From the NCBI GenBank assembly GCA_014896375.1, contig JADBKN010000051.1, positions 1-64,000 on the forward strand: 64,000 nt of DNA, read 5' to 3'. Origin of the DNA: Bacillota bacterium. GTDB taxonomy: Bacteria > Bacillota > Sulfobacillia > RBS10-35 > Bu92. Positions 29,567 through 38,756 of the stretch are shown here, piece by piece (within the stretch, counting starts at the first letter, position 1; every line of letters begins with the position of its first letter). A program made the translations under genes and the position numbers. A model generated the notes under the pieces. The model searched no databases and was not told the origin of the DNA. It was given only the letters and a program-made list of their open reading frames with translations.

Positions 29567-30289
29567 GTGGAGAAGGAGGCCTTCCTGCGGCGGGTGCGCG
29601 ACGCTCTGGGCGGCGCGCGGCGCGATCCGGAGGAAGAGGGGCGGCCGGTCGGGGCGGCGGGGCTCCCGCGCGCCGGCCGGCCCGAGGGCGGCCCGGCCGC
29701 GCTGGCCGCGCGCTTTGCCCGGGAGGCGCAGGCGGTCGGCGGCGGGGCGGAGCGCGCCGCGCCCGCGGAGGTGGCGGCGCGCTGCGCGGCGTATGCACGC
29801 GCGGAGGGCGTGCGGCGCTTCGTCGCGTGGGATGCGGAGGCCGCGGGCTCGGCGGCGGGCCTCTGGACGGCGGCCGTCGACGGCCTGCGCTCCGCCGGGC
29901 TCGAAGAGCTGGAGTGGCGGGGCCTGCCCGCGGATGAGCGGCGCCGCCGGCTGGCGGCGGCGGATCTCGGCCTCGTGCTCGCCGACCTCGCCATCGCCAC
30001 CAGCGGCACGGCCGTCCTCGTGCACGGCGCCGGGCGGCCGCGCTCGGTGAGCCTCCTGCCGCGCGCGCTGCTCGTGCTCGTGCCCGAGGACCGGCTGCGC
30101 CCCACGCTCGCCGAGGCGCTCGCGGACCTCGCCCCGATCCTGCGCCGGCCGGAGGCGCCGCAGAACGTGACGTTCATCACGGGCCCCAGCAAGTCGGCGG
30201 ACATCGAAGGGGAGCTCGTCGTCGGCGCGCACGGGCCCTACCGCGTCCACCACCTGATCGTGGCCGCGGCGGGCGGGGCACACCAGTGA
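29567..30289 (+). CDS. lutC: Lactate utilization protein C (LUD domain)
   Basis: A 240-residue LUD-domain protein. DLAIATSGTAVLVHG and NVTFITGPSKSADIEGELV are the conserved LutC strands. The N-terminal third is Arg/Gly-rich and divergent. GTG 29567 is preferred over 29558 because GGAGGTGAGG lies directly ahead. It closes the glc-lut operon five bases before hutH. Confidence 0.9.
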   Translation: MEKEAFLRRVRDALGGARRDPEEEGRPVGAAGLPRAGRPEGGPAALAARFAREAQAVGGGAERAAPAEVAARCAAYARAEGVRRFVAWDAEAAGSAAGLWTAAVDGLRSAGLEELEWRGLPADERRRRLAAADLGLVLADLAIATSGTAVLVHGAGRPRSVSLLPRALLVLVPEDRLRPTLAEALADLAPILRRPEAPQNVTFITGPSKSADIEGELVVGAHGPYRVHHLIVAAAGGAHQ

Positions 30290-30293
30290 GGGA

Positions 30294-31835
30294 GTGGATC
30301 GGTGCGTGGAACCTGCTCATGATGCGGTGATCCTGCGCCCGGGGGCGTTCACGGTCGACGACCTCGTGGCGGTCGCCGTGCACGGCCGGCCGGTCGTCGT
30401 GGACCCGGCGGCGATGGAACGGGCGCGCCGCTCGCGCGAGGCGTTGGAGGCGGCGCTCGCGCGCGGCGGCGTGATCTACGGCGTCAACACCGGCTTCGGC
30501 AAGCTCAGCAGCGTCATCCTGCCCGGCGACCAGACGGACGCCCTGCAGCGCGACCTTCTCCGCAGCCACGCGTGCGGGGTGGGCGAGCCCTTCCCGGAGG
30601 AGGTGGTGCGCGGCATGATGGCGCTGCGCATCGTCTCCCTCCTGCGGGGCCACTCCGGTATCCGCCCGGAGGTCATCCGCCTGCTGGCCGGCCTCCTCAA
30701 TGCCGGCGTGCATCCCGTGGTGCCGCAGCAGGGCTCCCTGGGCGCGAGCGGCGACCTCGCGCCCCTCGCGCACCTGGCGCTGGTGCTCATCGGCGAGGGG
30801 GAGGCCGTCCACCGGGGCGAGCGCCTGCCCGGCCGCGAGGCGCTGGCGCGCGCCGGCCTCGCGCCCGTGGAGCTGCGGGCCAAGGAGGGCCTGGCGCTCA
30901 TCAACGGCACGCAGGCGATGACGGCCGCCGGCGCCCTCGCCTGGTGGCGCGCGTGCCTCGTGGCCGACGCGGCCGACGCCGCCGCGGCCCTCACAATGGA
31001 GGCGCTCGGCGGCGTGATCGACGCCTTCCGCGAGGAGATCCAGGCCGTCCGACCCTACCCTGAGCAGGCCGAGGTGGCGCGCCGCATCCGCCGCTACCTC
31101 GAGGGCAGCCGCCACGTGCGGCCGTCCACGCCCGAGAAGGTCCAGGACGCCTACGCCCTGCGCTGCGTGCCGCAGGTGCACGGCGCCTCGCGCCGGGCGC
31201 TCGTCCACATCGGGGAGACGCTGGAGATCGAGATGAACGCCGCCACCGACAACCCGCTCGTCTTCCCTGATGAGGGCGCGATCCTCTCGGGCGGCAACTT
31301 CCACGGGCAGCCGGTGGCCCTCGCCCTCGACTACCTGAAGATCGCCGCGGCGGAGCTGGCGAACATCTCCGAGCGGCGCACGGAGCGCCTCGTCAACCCG
31401 CAGCTGAGCGGCCTGCCCGCCTTCCTCACGCCCACCGCGGGACGCTCCTCGGGCCTCATGATCCTCCAGTACGTCGCCGCCGCTCTGGTCTCCGAGAACA
31501 AGGTGCTGGCGCATCCCGCCAGCGTGGACTCGATCCCCTCCTCCGCGAACCAGGAGGACCACGTGAGCATGGGCACGATCGCCGCGCGCCAGGCGCGGGC
31601 CGTCGTGGAGAACGCGGCGCGCGCGGTCGCGATCGAGCTCATCTGCGCGGCTCAGGCGGTCGAGTACAAGGGCCTTGAGGGTCTCGCGCCTTTCACGCGC
31701 GCCGTGCACGCCTGGGTGCGGGGGCTCGTCCCGCCGTACGCGGGCGACCGGCCGTACGCCGCCGGCATCGAGGCCGTGGCGGCGCGCATCCTGGACGGAT
31801 CCTTCAACCGCGCGGCCGCGGCCTTTGGGGGGTGA
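30294..31835 (+). CDS. hutH: Histidine ammonia-lyase
   Basis: A 513-residue enzyme converting L-histidine to urocanate and ammonia. The Ala-Ser-Gly triad that cyclises to the MIO cofactor is at residues 151-153 in GSLGASGDLAP. Also conserved are VNTGFGKLS (substrate Tyr region IYGVNTG), ATDNPLVF and QEDHVSMG. The GTG start lies four bases after lutC with a GAGGGAG-like site, so it may be read from the same transcript as the lactate genes. Confidence 0.95.
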   Translation: MDRCVEPAHDAVILRPGAFTVDDLVAVAVHGRPVVVDPAAMERARRSREALEAALARGGVIYGVNTGFGKLSSVILPGDQTDALQRDLLRSHACGVGEPFPEEVVRGMMALRIVSLLRGHSGIRPEVIRLLAGLLNAGVHPVVPQQGSLGASGDLAPLAHLALVLIGEGEAVHRGERLPGREALARAGLAPVELRAKEGLALINGTQAMTAAGALAWWRACLVADAADAAAALTMEALGGVIDAFREEIQAVRPYPEQAEVARRIRRYLEGSRHVRPSTPEKVQDAYALRCVPQVHGASRRALVHIGETLEIEMNAATDNPLVFPDEGAILSGGNFHGQPVALALDYLKIAAAELANISERRTERLVNPQLSGLPAFLTPTAGRSSGLMILQYVAAALVSENKVLAHPASVDSIPSSANQEDHVSMGTIAARQARAVVENAARAVAIELICAAQAVEYKGLEGLAPFTRAVHAWVRGLVPPYAGDRPYAAGIEAVAARILDGSFNRAAAAFGG

Positions 31836-31954
31836 GACCCGGGGGTGGTGCAGATCTCCAGCTCCGGCCGCCGCCCGGACATGCTACCATCTTCCTCTAA
31901 AGGGGGGAGCGTCCGGATGCCGAAGTCCGAGGACCCGGTACACCACCATCGGCT

Positions 31955-31984
31955 GCGGCGCCGTGCGCTCCGCGGCGGCGCCGC
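31955..31984. other. GC hairpin before the transporter gene
   Basis: GCGGCGCCG (31955-31963) and CGGCGCCGC (31976-31984) are perfect inverted repeats with a 12-base loop and no T-run, lying in the 180-base gap between hutH and the binding-protein gene. They could slow ribosomes or protect mRNA ends. An ATG at 31917 with AAAGGGGGGAG ahead is in frame with the next gene but would place 33 charged residues before a lipoprotein signal, so it is not taken as the start. Confidence 0.4.
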
Positions 31985-32015
31985 CATCGTCCATCCTTTG
32001 AAGGAGGCAAGCCAC

Positions 32016-33044
32016 ATGCGTGGCCCATGGTTGAAGACGGCGCTCGCCGGCCTTGTCGCTGCCGCGATCGTCACCGCGGCGGGTTGCGGAGGGGGGCCCT
32101 CCAGCTCGGAGAGCGGTTCGTCCGGCGGCGGATCCGAAGCGAAGAAGGTGGAGGACGTCAGCCTGGCCCTCTCCACGTGGATCGGCTTCGCGCCGCTCTA
32201 CGTGGCGGAGGAGAAGGGGTTCTTCGACAAGGAAGGCGTGCACGTCAAACTGGAGAAGATGGAAGCGGTCGCCGACCGCCGCAGCGCCCTGGCGGCGGAC
32301 CGCATCCAGGGCTTCGTCACGACGGTCGATACGCACGTGGTGACGGCCGCCTCCGGCGTCCCCGTCGTTCAGGTGCTGGCGGTGGATGACTCTTACGGCG
32401 GCGACGGCATCGTGGCGAAGAAGGACATCCAGTCGCTCAAGGATCTCGCCGGCAAGAACGTCGCCGTGCAGACGGACGGCGGCGCGAGCTACTTCTGGTT
32501 CCTGTACCTGCTCAACAAGAACAACATCGACCCGAACACGATCCACTTCCAGAGCATGACGGCCGGCGACGCCGGCGCGGCCTTCGTGGCCGGCAAGGTC
32601 GACGCCGCCGTGACCTGGCAGCCGTGGCTCTCCCGCGCCGAGAAGACCGACTTCGGCCACGTCCTCATCAAGAGCGACGCCACGCCCGGCGTGATCACCG
32701 ACACCTTGGGGATGCGCAAGGACTTCGTCGACGCGCACCCGGACGCCGTGCGCGCCATCGTGCGCGCCTGGTTCGACGCGCTCGACTACATCAAGAGCAA
32801 CCCCGATGACGCGTACGCCATCATGGCGAAGGGCATGGGCCAGTCGGTCGACGACTTCAAGGCGGAGCTCGGCGACATCCGCTGGTACGACCAGGCGATG
32901 AACCGTCAGTACTTCGGCACGCCGGAGCAGCCGGGCGAGCTCTACGACCTCACCCGCATGGCGGCCGACTTCTGGTTCGAGAAGAAGATCATCGCGTCCA
33001 AGCCCGATGTGAACGCGCTGATCGATCCGCAGTTCGTGCAGTGA
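32016..33044 (+). CDS. ABC transporter binding lipoprotein, SsuA/NMT1-like
   Basis: A 342-residue lipoprotein. The signal MRGPWLKTALAGLVAAAIVT ends in AAGC, so Cys25 would be lipidated, followed by a Gly/Ser linker. The mature part resembles nitrate/sulfonate/taurine/pyrimidine-type binding proteins (LSTWIGFAPLYVAEEKGFF, then FVTTVDTHV, DAAVTWQPW). ATG 32016 has AAGGAGG eight bases ahead. Its position between hutH and hutU suggests uptake of histidine, urocanate or a related imidazole rather than a sulfonate; this is inference. Confidence 0.85.
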   Translation: MRGPWLKTALAGLVAAAIVTAAGCGGGPSSSESGSSGGGSEAKKVEDVSLALSTWIGFAPLYVAEEKGFFDKEGVHVKLEKMEAVADRRSALAADRIQGFVTTVDTHVVTAASGVPVVQVLAVDDSYGGDGIVAKKDIQSLKDLAGKNVAVQTDGGASYFWFLYLLNKNNIDPNTIHFQSMTAGDAGAAFVAGKVDAAVTWQPWLSRAEKTDFGHVLIKSDATPGVITDTLGMRKDFVDAHPDAVRAIVRAWFDALDYIKSNPDDAYAIMAKGMGQSVDDFKAELGDIRWYDQAMNRQYFGTPEQPGELYDLTRMAADFWFEKKIIASKPDVNALIDPQFVQ

Positions 33045-33050
33045 TCCCGC

Positions 33051-33887
33051 ATGCGTGCAGAACGTCCGCTTGACGCGAGGGCGACCCCGGCCGGCAGCCG
33101 CCGGCCGGGGCGCGGTTTCAAGCCGCTGGGCGAGATCCCCGCATCCCTGTACACCACGTACGCGGCGGCGGGCTTCCTAGGGCTCGTCGCCGTGTGGAGC
33201 CTTCTCACGTCCACCCGGGCGGTCGACCCGCTCTTCCTGCCGTCGCCTGCCGAGATCCTGCGGCGCGGCTGGGAGCTCTTCCGCGACATGGGCTTCGGCG
33301 CGGACGTGGCCGCCACGGTCCTGCGCGTCTTCCTCGGTTTCGCCGCGGCCAGCGCGGTCGCGCTGCCGCTCGGCATCCTCATGGGTGTGTACCGGCCGAT
33401 CGAGGCGCTCGTGGAGCCGCTCGTCTCGTTCGCGCGCTACATGCCGGCCTCGGCCTTCATCCCGCTGCTCATCCTCTGGGTGGGCGTGGGCGAGGCGGAG
33501 AAGGTGGCCGTGATCTTCCTGGGGAGCGTCTTCTCGCTCGTGCTCATGGTGGCCGTGCACATCCGGCAGGCGCAGCGGGAGCTCGTCGAGGCGGCCTACA
33601 CGCTCGGCGCGAGCGACGCCTTCGTGGTCCGCCACGTGATCTTGCCCAACGCCTGGCCGGCGATCTACGACACGCTCCGCCTCGTACTGGGGTGGGCCTG
33701 GACGTATATCATCGTGGCGGAGCTCGTCGCCGCGGACAGCGGCATCGGCCACGTGATCCTGCAGTCGCAGCGCATGCTCAACACCGGCAACATCATCTTC
33801 GGGATCCTCGTGATCGGCGTCATCGGGCTGGTCTCCGACCTCGTCATGAAGGCGGCCGGCCGGGCGCTCTTCGCCTGGCGGGGGTGA
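33051..33887 (+). CDS. ABC transporter permease, SsuC-like
   Basis: A 278-residue integral membrane permease with about six helices. The EAA loop that contacts the ATPase is ELVEAAYTLGASDAFVVRHVILP. The family is that of SsuC/TauC/NrtB. It sits six bases after the binding-protein gene and eight before the ATPase gene, so a single import system. Confidence 0.9.
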   Translation: MRAERPLDARATPAGSRRPGRGFKPLGEIPASLYTTYAAAGFLGLVAVWSLLTSTRAVDPLFLPSPAEILRRGWELFRDMGFGADVAATVLRVFLGFAAASAVALPLGILMGVYRPIEALVEPLVSFARYMPASAFIPLLILWVGVGEAEKVAVIFLGSVFSLVLMVAVHIRQAQRELVEAAYTLGASDAFVVRHVILPNAWPAIYDTLRLVLGWAWTYIIVAELVAADSGIGHVILQSQRMLNTGNIIFGILVIGVIGLVSDLVMKAAGRALFAWRG

Positions 33888-33894
33888 CGGCAGG

Positions 33895-34656
33895 GTGGAC
33901 GTGCAGATCGAGAACGTGGCGAAGACGTTCGTCTCCCGCCGCGGCACCGTCGAGGCGCTGGCGCCCGTCTCCCTGGACGTGCCGGCCGGCTCGTTCGTGA
34001 CGATCCTCGGCCCCTCCGGCTGCGGCAAGTCGACGCTCCTGCGCATCGTGGCGGGCCTGGAGGAGGCGAGCCAGGGCGTCGTGCGCGTGGGCGGCCGGGA
34101 GGTGTGCGGGCCGGGCGCGGACCGCGGCATGGTGTTCCAGGCGTACTCCCTCTTCCCCTGGCTCACGGTGCGGGAGAACATCGAGTTCGGCCTGCGCGCG
34201 AAGGGTGTGCCGCCGCGGGAGCGGCGCGCGATCTCTGATGAGTACCTGCGGCAGATCGGGCTCGAGGCCTTCGCCGACCGGTATCCGAAGGAGCTCTCCG
34301 GCGGCATGAAGCAGCGCGTGGCGATCGCGCGCGCCCTGGCCAACGACCCCCAGGTGCTCCTCCTCGACGAGCCCTTCGGGGCGCTCGACGCGCAGACGCG
34401 CGCCATCATGCAGGAACACGTGCTGGGCGTATGGGAGAAGTATCATAAGACGATCCTCTTCGTCACGCACGACATCGAAGAGGCCGTCTTCATGGCCGAC
34501 GCCGTCGTGGTGATGACGAAGCGGCCCGGCCGCATCCGGGAGGTCGTGCCCGTGGACCTCCCCCGGCCGCGCGACTACCACGCGCGCTTCACGCCGGAGT
34601 TCACGGCCCTCAAGGAGCGGCTGACGGAGATCATCCGCGAGGAGCTGACGGCCTAG
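33895..34656 (+). CDS. ABC transporter ATPase, SsuB-like
   Basis: A 253-residue ATPase with Walker A GPSGCGKST, Q-loop MVFQAYSLFPWLTV, signature LSGGMKQRVAIARAL, Walker B VLLLDEPFGALD and the switch His in FVTHDIEEA. GTG start. Codons covering the Q-loop to helical-domain region (34134-34247) recur almost unchanged inside the E2 gene 14 kb away. Confidence 0.93.
   Translation: MDVQIENVAKTFVSRRGTVEALAPVSLDVPAGSFVTILGPSGCGKSTLLRIVAGLEEASQGVVRVGGREVCGPGADRGMVFQAYSLFPWLTVRENIEFGLRAKGVPPRERRAISDEYLRQIGLEAFADRYPKELSGGMKQRVAIARALANDPQVLLLDEPFGALDAQTRAIMQEHVLGVWEKYHKTILFVTHDIEEAVFMADAVVVMTKRPGRIREVVPVDLPRPRDYHARFTPEFTALKERLTEIIREELTA
34134..34247 (+). repeat. Source copy of a 114-bp duplicated segment
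   Basis: This stretch encodes the Q-loop region of the SsuB-like ATPase and is intact in frame. A near-identical 111-bp version lies on the minus strand at 47986-48096. The copies differ mainly by C and G run lengths (CCC/CCCC, CCCC/CCC, GGG/GG) and one short altered stretch near TGCGGGAGAAC. Confidence 0.85.
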
Positions 34657-34716
34657 GCGAGCGGTGGACGGTGAGGGGGCGGCCCTCCCCGTCCAGAGCC
34701 TGCGGGAGGTGCCAGC

Positions 34717-36411
34717 ATGTCGACAACGGAGAAGGAGAGCCGCCCGAAGAGCGGCCCGCGCCGCGTCCGCGCGCCGCGCGGCACCGAGTTGCGCTGCAAG
34801 TCCTGGCAGACGGAAGCGCCGCTGCGCATGCTCATGAACAACCTCGACCCCGAGGTGGCGGAGAACCCGGACGCCCTCGTGGTCTACGGCGGGGCGGGCA
34901 AGGCGGCCCGCAACTGGGAAGCGTTCGACGCCATCGTGCGCACGCTGGAGCGGCTCGAGGCGGACGAGACGCTCGTCGTCCAGTCCGGCAAGCCCGTCGC
35001 CGTCTTCCGCACGCACCGGCTGGCGCCGCGCGTGCTGATCTCGAACGCCATGCTCGTGCCCGCGTGGGGCGACTGGGAACACTTCCGCGAGTACGAGCGC
35101 CTCGGCCTCACCATGTACGGCCAGATGACGGCCGGCTCCTGGATCTACATCGGCACGCAGGGCATCATCCAGGGCACCTATGAGACGCTCGCGGAATGCG
35201 CGCGCCAGCACTTCGGCGGGTCGCTCGCCGGGCGGCTCGTCGTGACGGCCGGGCTCGGCGGCATGGGCGGCGCGCAACCGCTCGCCATCACGATGAACGG
35301 CGGCGTGGGCCTGATCGTCGAGGTCGACCCGCAACGGATCGAGCGGCGGCACGCCATCGGGTACGTCGACAGGGTGGCCGGTTCGCTCGACGAGGCCATC
35401 GCCTGGGCGCGCGCGGCGCAGGCCCGCAAGGAGGCGGTGTCCATCGCCGTGCTCGGCAACGCCGCCGAAGTGCTGCCGGAGCTCGTGCGGCGCGGCGTCA
35501 TTCCGGACGTCGTCACCGACCAGACCTCCGCGCACGATCCCCTAAACGGCTACATCCCGGCGGGCCTGTCCCTCGAAGCGGCCGCGGAGCTGCGCCGCAC
35601 CGACCCGGACGCCTACATCCACCGGGCGCGCGCCTCCATGGCGGAGCACGTGCGCGCCATCCTGGCCATGAAGGCGCGCGGCGCGGTGGCCTTCGACTAC
35701 GGCAACAACCTCCGCGAGCAGGCCGCGCTGGGCGGCGTGCCGCGGGAGGACGCCTACTCCTACCCCGGCTTCGTGCCGGCGTATGTGCGCAACCTCTTCT
35801 GCGAGGGGAAGGGGCCCTTCCGCTGGGCGGCGCTCTCCGGCGACCCGGAGGACATCTACCGAACGGACGAGGCGGTGCTGGAGCTCTTCCCCGACGACCC
35901 GTCCCTGCGGCGCTGGATCGAGATGGCGCAGAAGAAGATCCCCTTCCAGGGGCTGCCTGCGCGCATCTGCTGGCTCGGCTACGGCCAGCGGGACAAGGCC
36001 GGCCTCAAGTTCAACGAGATGGTGAAGAGCGGCCGCCTCAAGGCGCCGATCGTCATCGGGCGCGACCACCTCGACGCCGGCTCCGTGGCCTCGCCGTACC
36101 GCGAGACGGAGGGGATGAAGGACGGCTCCGACGCCATCGCCGACTGGCCCATCCTCAACGCCCTGTTGAACACCGCGGCCGGCGCCACGTGGGTCTCCGT
36201 CCACCACGGCGGCGGCGTGGGCATCGGCTACTCGATCCACGCCGGCATGGTCGTCGTCGCCGACGGCACGGAGGAGGCCGCCGAGCGCCTCTCCCGCGTT
36301 CTCGTCACGGACCCGGGCATGGGTGTGGCGCGCCACGCCGACGCCGGATACGAAAAGGCCATCCAGGTGGCCCGGGAGCGCGGCGTGCGCATCCCGATGC
36401 TGGAGGGCTGA
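34717..36411 (+). CDS. hutU: Urocanate hydratase
   Basis: A 564-residue urocanase that hydrates urocanate to imidazolonepropionate with tightly bound NAD. Conserved blocks are [36 protein letters not shown], the dinucleotide site [28 protein letters not shown] and [18 protein letters not shown] has GGGAGGTG ahead. hutI and hutG are not in the window, so the later pathway steps must be encoded elsewhere or replaced. Confidence 0.96.
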   Translation: MSTTEKESRPKSGPRRVRAPRGTELRCKSWQTEAPLRMLMNNLDPEVAENPDALVVYGGAGKAARNWEAFDAIVRTLERLEADETLVVQSGKPVAVFRTHRLAPRVLISNAMLVPAWGDWEHFREYERLGLTMYGQMTAGSWIYIGTQGIIQGTYETLAECARQHFGGSLAGRLVVTAGLGGMGGAQPLAITMNGGVGLIVEVDPQRIERRHAIGYVDRVAGSLDEAIAWARAAQARKEAVSIAVLGNAAEVLPELVRRGVIPDVVTDQTSAHDPLNGYIPAGLSLEAAAELRRTDPDAYIHRARASMAEHVRAILAMKARGAVAFDYGNNLREQAALGGVPREDAYSYPGFVPAYVRNLFCEGKGPFRWAALSGDPEDIYRTDEAVLELFPDDPSLRRWIEMAQKKIPFQGLPARICWLGYGQRDKAGLKFNEMVKSGRLKAPIVIGRDHLDAGSVASPYRETEGMKDGSDAIADWPILNALLNTAAGATWVSVHHGGGVGIGYSIHAGMVVVADGTEEAAERLSRVLVTDPGMGVARHADAGYEKAIQVARERGVRIPMLEG

Positions 36412-36414
36412 GCG

Positions 36415-37593
36415 ATGGAACTCGACGGATACGCCTTCCCGCGCTTCTCGGCGCAGGAGATGGCGCGCCGTTGGGCGCTGGTGGGGGACGCCCTGGAGGC
36501 CGGCGGCCACGATGCGCTCGTCGTCTACGGCGCCGGCCGCTTCCACCTGGACATCTACTGGATCAGCGACTGGCCGGGCGGGCGCGAGGCCTACGCGCTC
36601 CTTCCATCCCGTTCCAGCGGGCTCGGCGAGCCGGCGCTCTTTGTGCAGTTCTTCAACCATGTGCCCCTCGCGCGGCGCATGGCGGCGCTGGAGGACGTGC
36701 GTTGGGCAGGTCCCACGAGCATCGAGGCCCTGGTGGAGGACCTCAAACGCCGGGGCCTCGGCGCGGGGCGGGCGCGCCAGGTGGCCCTCGCCGGCAAGGT
36801 GCCGTTCCAGCACTATGAGGCGCTGCGCGCGGCCTTCCCGGATGTCCGCTTCGTCGACTTCACGCGGGAGCTGATGCTCCTGAGGACCGTCAAGAGCGAG
36901 GAGGAGATCGCCCGCTTCCGCGTGGCCGCGCAGCTCACCGACCGCTCCCTTGAGGCCCTGGCCGGTGCCCTGCGTCCCGGCGTGCTGGAGTGGCAGCTGG
37001 CCGCCGTGCTGGAGGCGGTGTATCTCGAGGCCGGCGGCTACACCGGCATCCACTACCTGGCCTCGATGCCGATGGACCGGCCGAACGCCTACGTGCCGCG
37101 CCAGTACCTGGCCGACCGCAAGATCGGCGAGGGCGATGTCGTCATCACCGAGATCAGCGGCTCGTACTGGGGCTACACCGGCCAGATCCACCGCACCTTC
37201 TCCGTGCGCCGCCCCCCGAACGAGGCCTGGCGGCGCCTCCACGAGGTGGCCGTGGAGGCCTACCGGCGCATCGAGTCCGTCCTGCGCGACGGCGCCACGG
37301 CGGAGGACGTGATCGCGGCGGCGGACGTCATCGCCGAAGCCGGCTACACCGTCTGCGACGACCTCTTTCACGGCGTGGACCAGTTGCCCCCGGTGCTGCG
37401 CACGCGCCAGACACAGCACCAGCCCTACCCGCGCGGCTTCGTCTTCCGGGAGAACATGCTGGTGACGATCCAGCCCAACGTGATGACGCCCGACGGCCGC
37501 ATGGGCCTGCAGTTCGGCGAGACGGTGCGGATCACGAAGGACGGCGTGGAGCGCATGCACGCTTATCCCAGGCAGTGGATGGTGTGCGGGTGA
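36415..37593 (+). CDS. M24-fold (creatinase/aminopeptidase P-like) protein lacking metal ligands
   Basis: A 392-residue protein with a creatinase N-terminal domain (1-150) and a pita-bread M24 domain (155-390). In M24 metallopeptidases the ligands are two Asp, one His and two Glu. Here the first Asp pair reads TEISGSYWGYTGQIHRTF (Glu and Gln in place of Asp and Asp), the first Glu is Gln in VTIQPNVM, and only the last Glu (FGETVRIT) is clearly kept. It is therefore more likely a metal-free creatinase-like hydrolase than a peptidase. It lies three bases after hutU, which suggests a substrate related to imidazole or creatine-like compounds. Confidence 0.75.
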   Translation: MELDGYAFPRFSAQEMARRWALVGDALEAGGHDALVVYGAGRFHLDIYWISDWPGGREAYALLPSRSSGLGEPALFVQFFNHVPLARRMAALEDVRWAGPTSIEALVEDLKRRGLGAGRARQVALAGKVPFQHYEALRAAFPDVRFVDFTRELMLLRTVKSEEEIARFRVAAQLTDRSLEALAGALRPGVLEWQLAAVLEAVYLEAGGYTGIHYLASMPMDRPNAYVPRQYLADRKIGEGDVVITEISGSYWGYTGQIHRTFSVRRPPNEAWRRLHEVAVEAYRRIESVLRDGATAEDVIAAADVIAEAGYTVCDDLFHGVDQLPPVLRTRQTQHQPYPRGFVFRENMLVTIQPNVMTPDGRMGLQFGETVRITKDGVERMHAYPRQWMVCG

Positions 37594-37606
37594 GGGGCTC
37601 GTCGCT

Positions 37607-38572
37607 TCAACCCCGGAGGGCGATCAGCGCCACGCCGGCGAAAATCACCAGCGCGCTGGCGACGGTGCGCAGCCCCAGCCGCTCCTCGTTGCGGTAGACC
37701 CCATACCCGACGGCCAACGTCCAGAGGGGCGTCGTGTTTTTGAGCGTCGTGGCCACGGGCGCGTGGGCGAGCGCGATGGCCTCGTTGAACGTGAACCAGG
37801 CGGCGACGGCGTAGACGCCGCTCAGAAGGAAGTAGCGGCGGGCTTCCGCCCCTCGCGGCCAGTGTGCGCTGAGCTCGCCCTTGAGGCCGAAGTAGGCCAG
37901 GTAGGCCAAGAGGGAGGCGATCACACCGATCGCCGTCCCCTCCAGCGCCGAGCCCAGATGCCGGAAGCCCACATCCGAGAGGACGTTGCGCGCGGCATAG
38001 AGAGCCCCCGTGAGGAGACCGAGCGCCACGCCGAGCGGGTCGACGCCGGGCCTCCCGGCCGACGGAGATGCGCCGCCGGCCCCATGGTCCGCTGCCGCCG
38101 CCGCGGCGGCGGCGCGCGGCCGGGCGGCGAGCGGCCGGGCCGCTCGCTCCGTCGCGATGAGCGTCACCCCGCTGAGCACTGCAGCCACGCCCAGCCACGC
38201 CGCGATCGGCAGGCGGTCCCCCACGAGGAGCACCGAGGCGAGCAGCGTGAACACGGTGTCCGAGGGCGAGAGCTGCGTGAGCCGCGCTGGGCCGATGCGG
38301 CGCACGGCGGCCATGTTCGTGAACCGGCCCACCAGCGACCCGCACAACCCCGCCACGGCATAGGCGCCGAGACCCGCGGCATCCGGCGGCCAGATGAGCG
38401 TGCCTGCCGAGGCCTGGCCGGCCAGCACCAGCCCTCCCGCCAAAGAGGTGACGGCGATGGTGACCGCCAGCGCCTGCAACGGCGTCCCGCCCGCCTTCAT
38501 GCCGCGATCCGCGGCCGTGGCCGTCAGCCCGAAGAGCAGTCCCGAGGCGAGTGAGAGGAGGATGCCGGCCAC
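37607..38572 (-). CDS. EamA-family (DMT) transporter
   Basis: About 321 residues, ten predicted helices in two EamA halves: first LLSLASGLLFGLTATAADRG to GVAAVLSGVTLIA, second LGVALGLLTGALYAARNVLS to LVIFAGVALIALRG. An Ala/Arg/Gly-rich cytoplasmic linker of about 40 residues joins them. The superfamily exports or exchanges small metabolites. GTG 38572 (AAGGGGGCG ahead) seems a better start than ATG 38611, which has no ribosome site and adds 13 polar residues. It converges on the M24-fold gene. Confidence 0.8.
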   Translation of the reverse strand: MAGILLSLASGLLFGLTATAADRGMKAGGTPLQALAVTIAVTSLAGGLVLAGQASAGTLIWPPDAAGLGAYAVAGLCGSLVGRFTNMAAVRRIGPARLTQLSPSDTVFTLLASVLLVGDRLPIAAWLGVAAVLSGVTLIATERAARPLAARPRAAAAAAAADHGAGGASPSAGRPGVDPLGVALGLLTGALYAARNVLSDVGFRHLGSALEGTAIGVIASLLAYLAYFGLKGELSAHWPRGAEARRYFLLSGVYAVAAWFTFNEAIALAHAPVATTLKNTTPLWTLAVGYGVYRNEERLGLRTVASALVIFAGVALIALRG

Positions 38573-38694
38573 GCCGCGACGCCCCCTTGAGCCGCACGAA
38601 GGAGAGGACATACGTTTGTCTTAAGGACTTCGGCGCATGCCGGGCGACTCCTGGCTCGGCCCGGGAAGCAGGAGCGCCGCCACATTCGCGGAAT

Positions 38695-38729
38695 CACGGG
38701 AGACGGATCTGTGACCACGGGAGACGGAT
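38695..38729. promoter_or_regulatory. Direct repeat upstream of the molybdoenzyme gene
   Basis: CACGGGAGACGGAT occurs twice (38695-38708 and 38716-38729), start to start 21 bases, two turns of the helix, 28 bases before the start of the hydroxylase gene. This spacing suits a dimeric regulator bound on one face of the DNA. No regulator gene is adjacent. Confidence 0.4.
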
Positions 38730-38756
38730 GGAGTCAGAGAGGAAGGAGCGGGCGAC

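Noticed and set aside
31845-32015. N-terminal extension of the SsuA-like protein to an upstream start
   Set aside because: It would put a charged leader before a clear lipoprotein signal, and AAGGAGG sits at the right distance from ATG 32016.
32016-34656. Naming the importer as a sulfonate or taurine system
   Set aside because: The family is broad and no sulfonate gene is nearby; the hut neighbours make that name unsafe.
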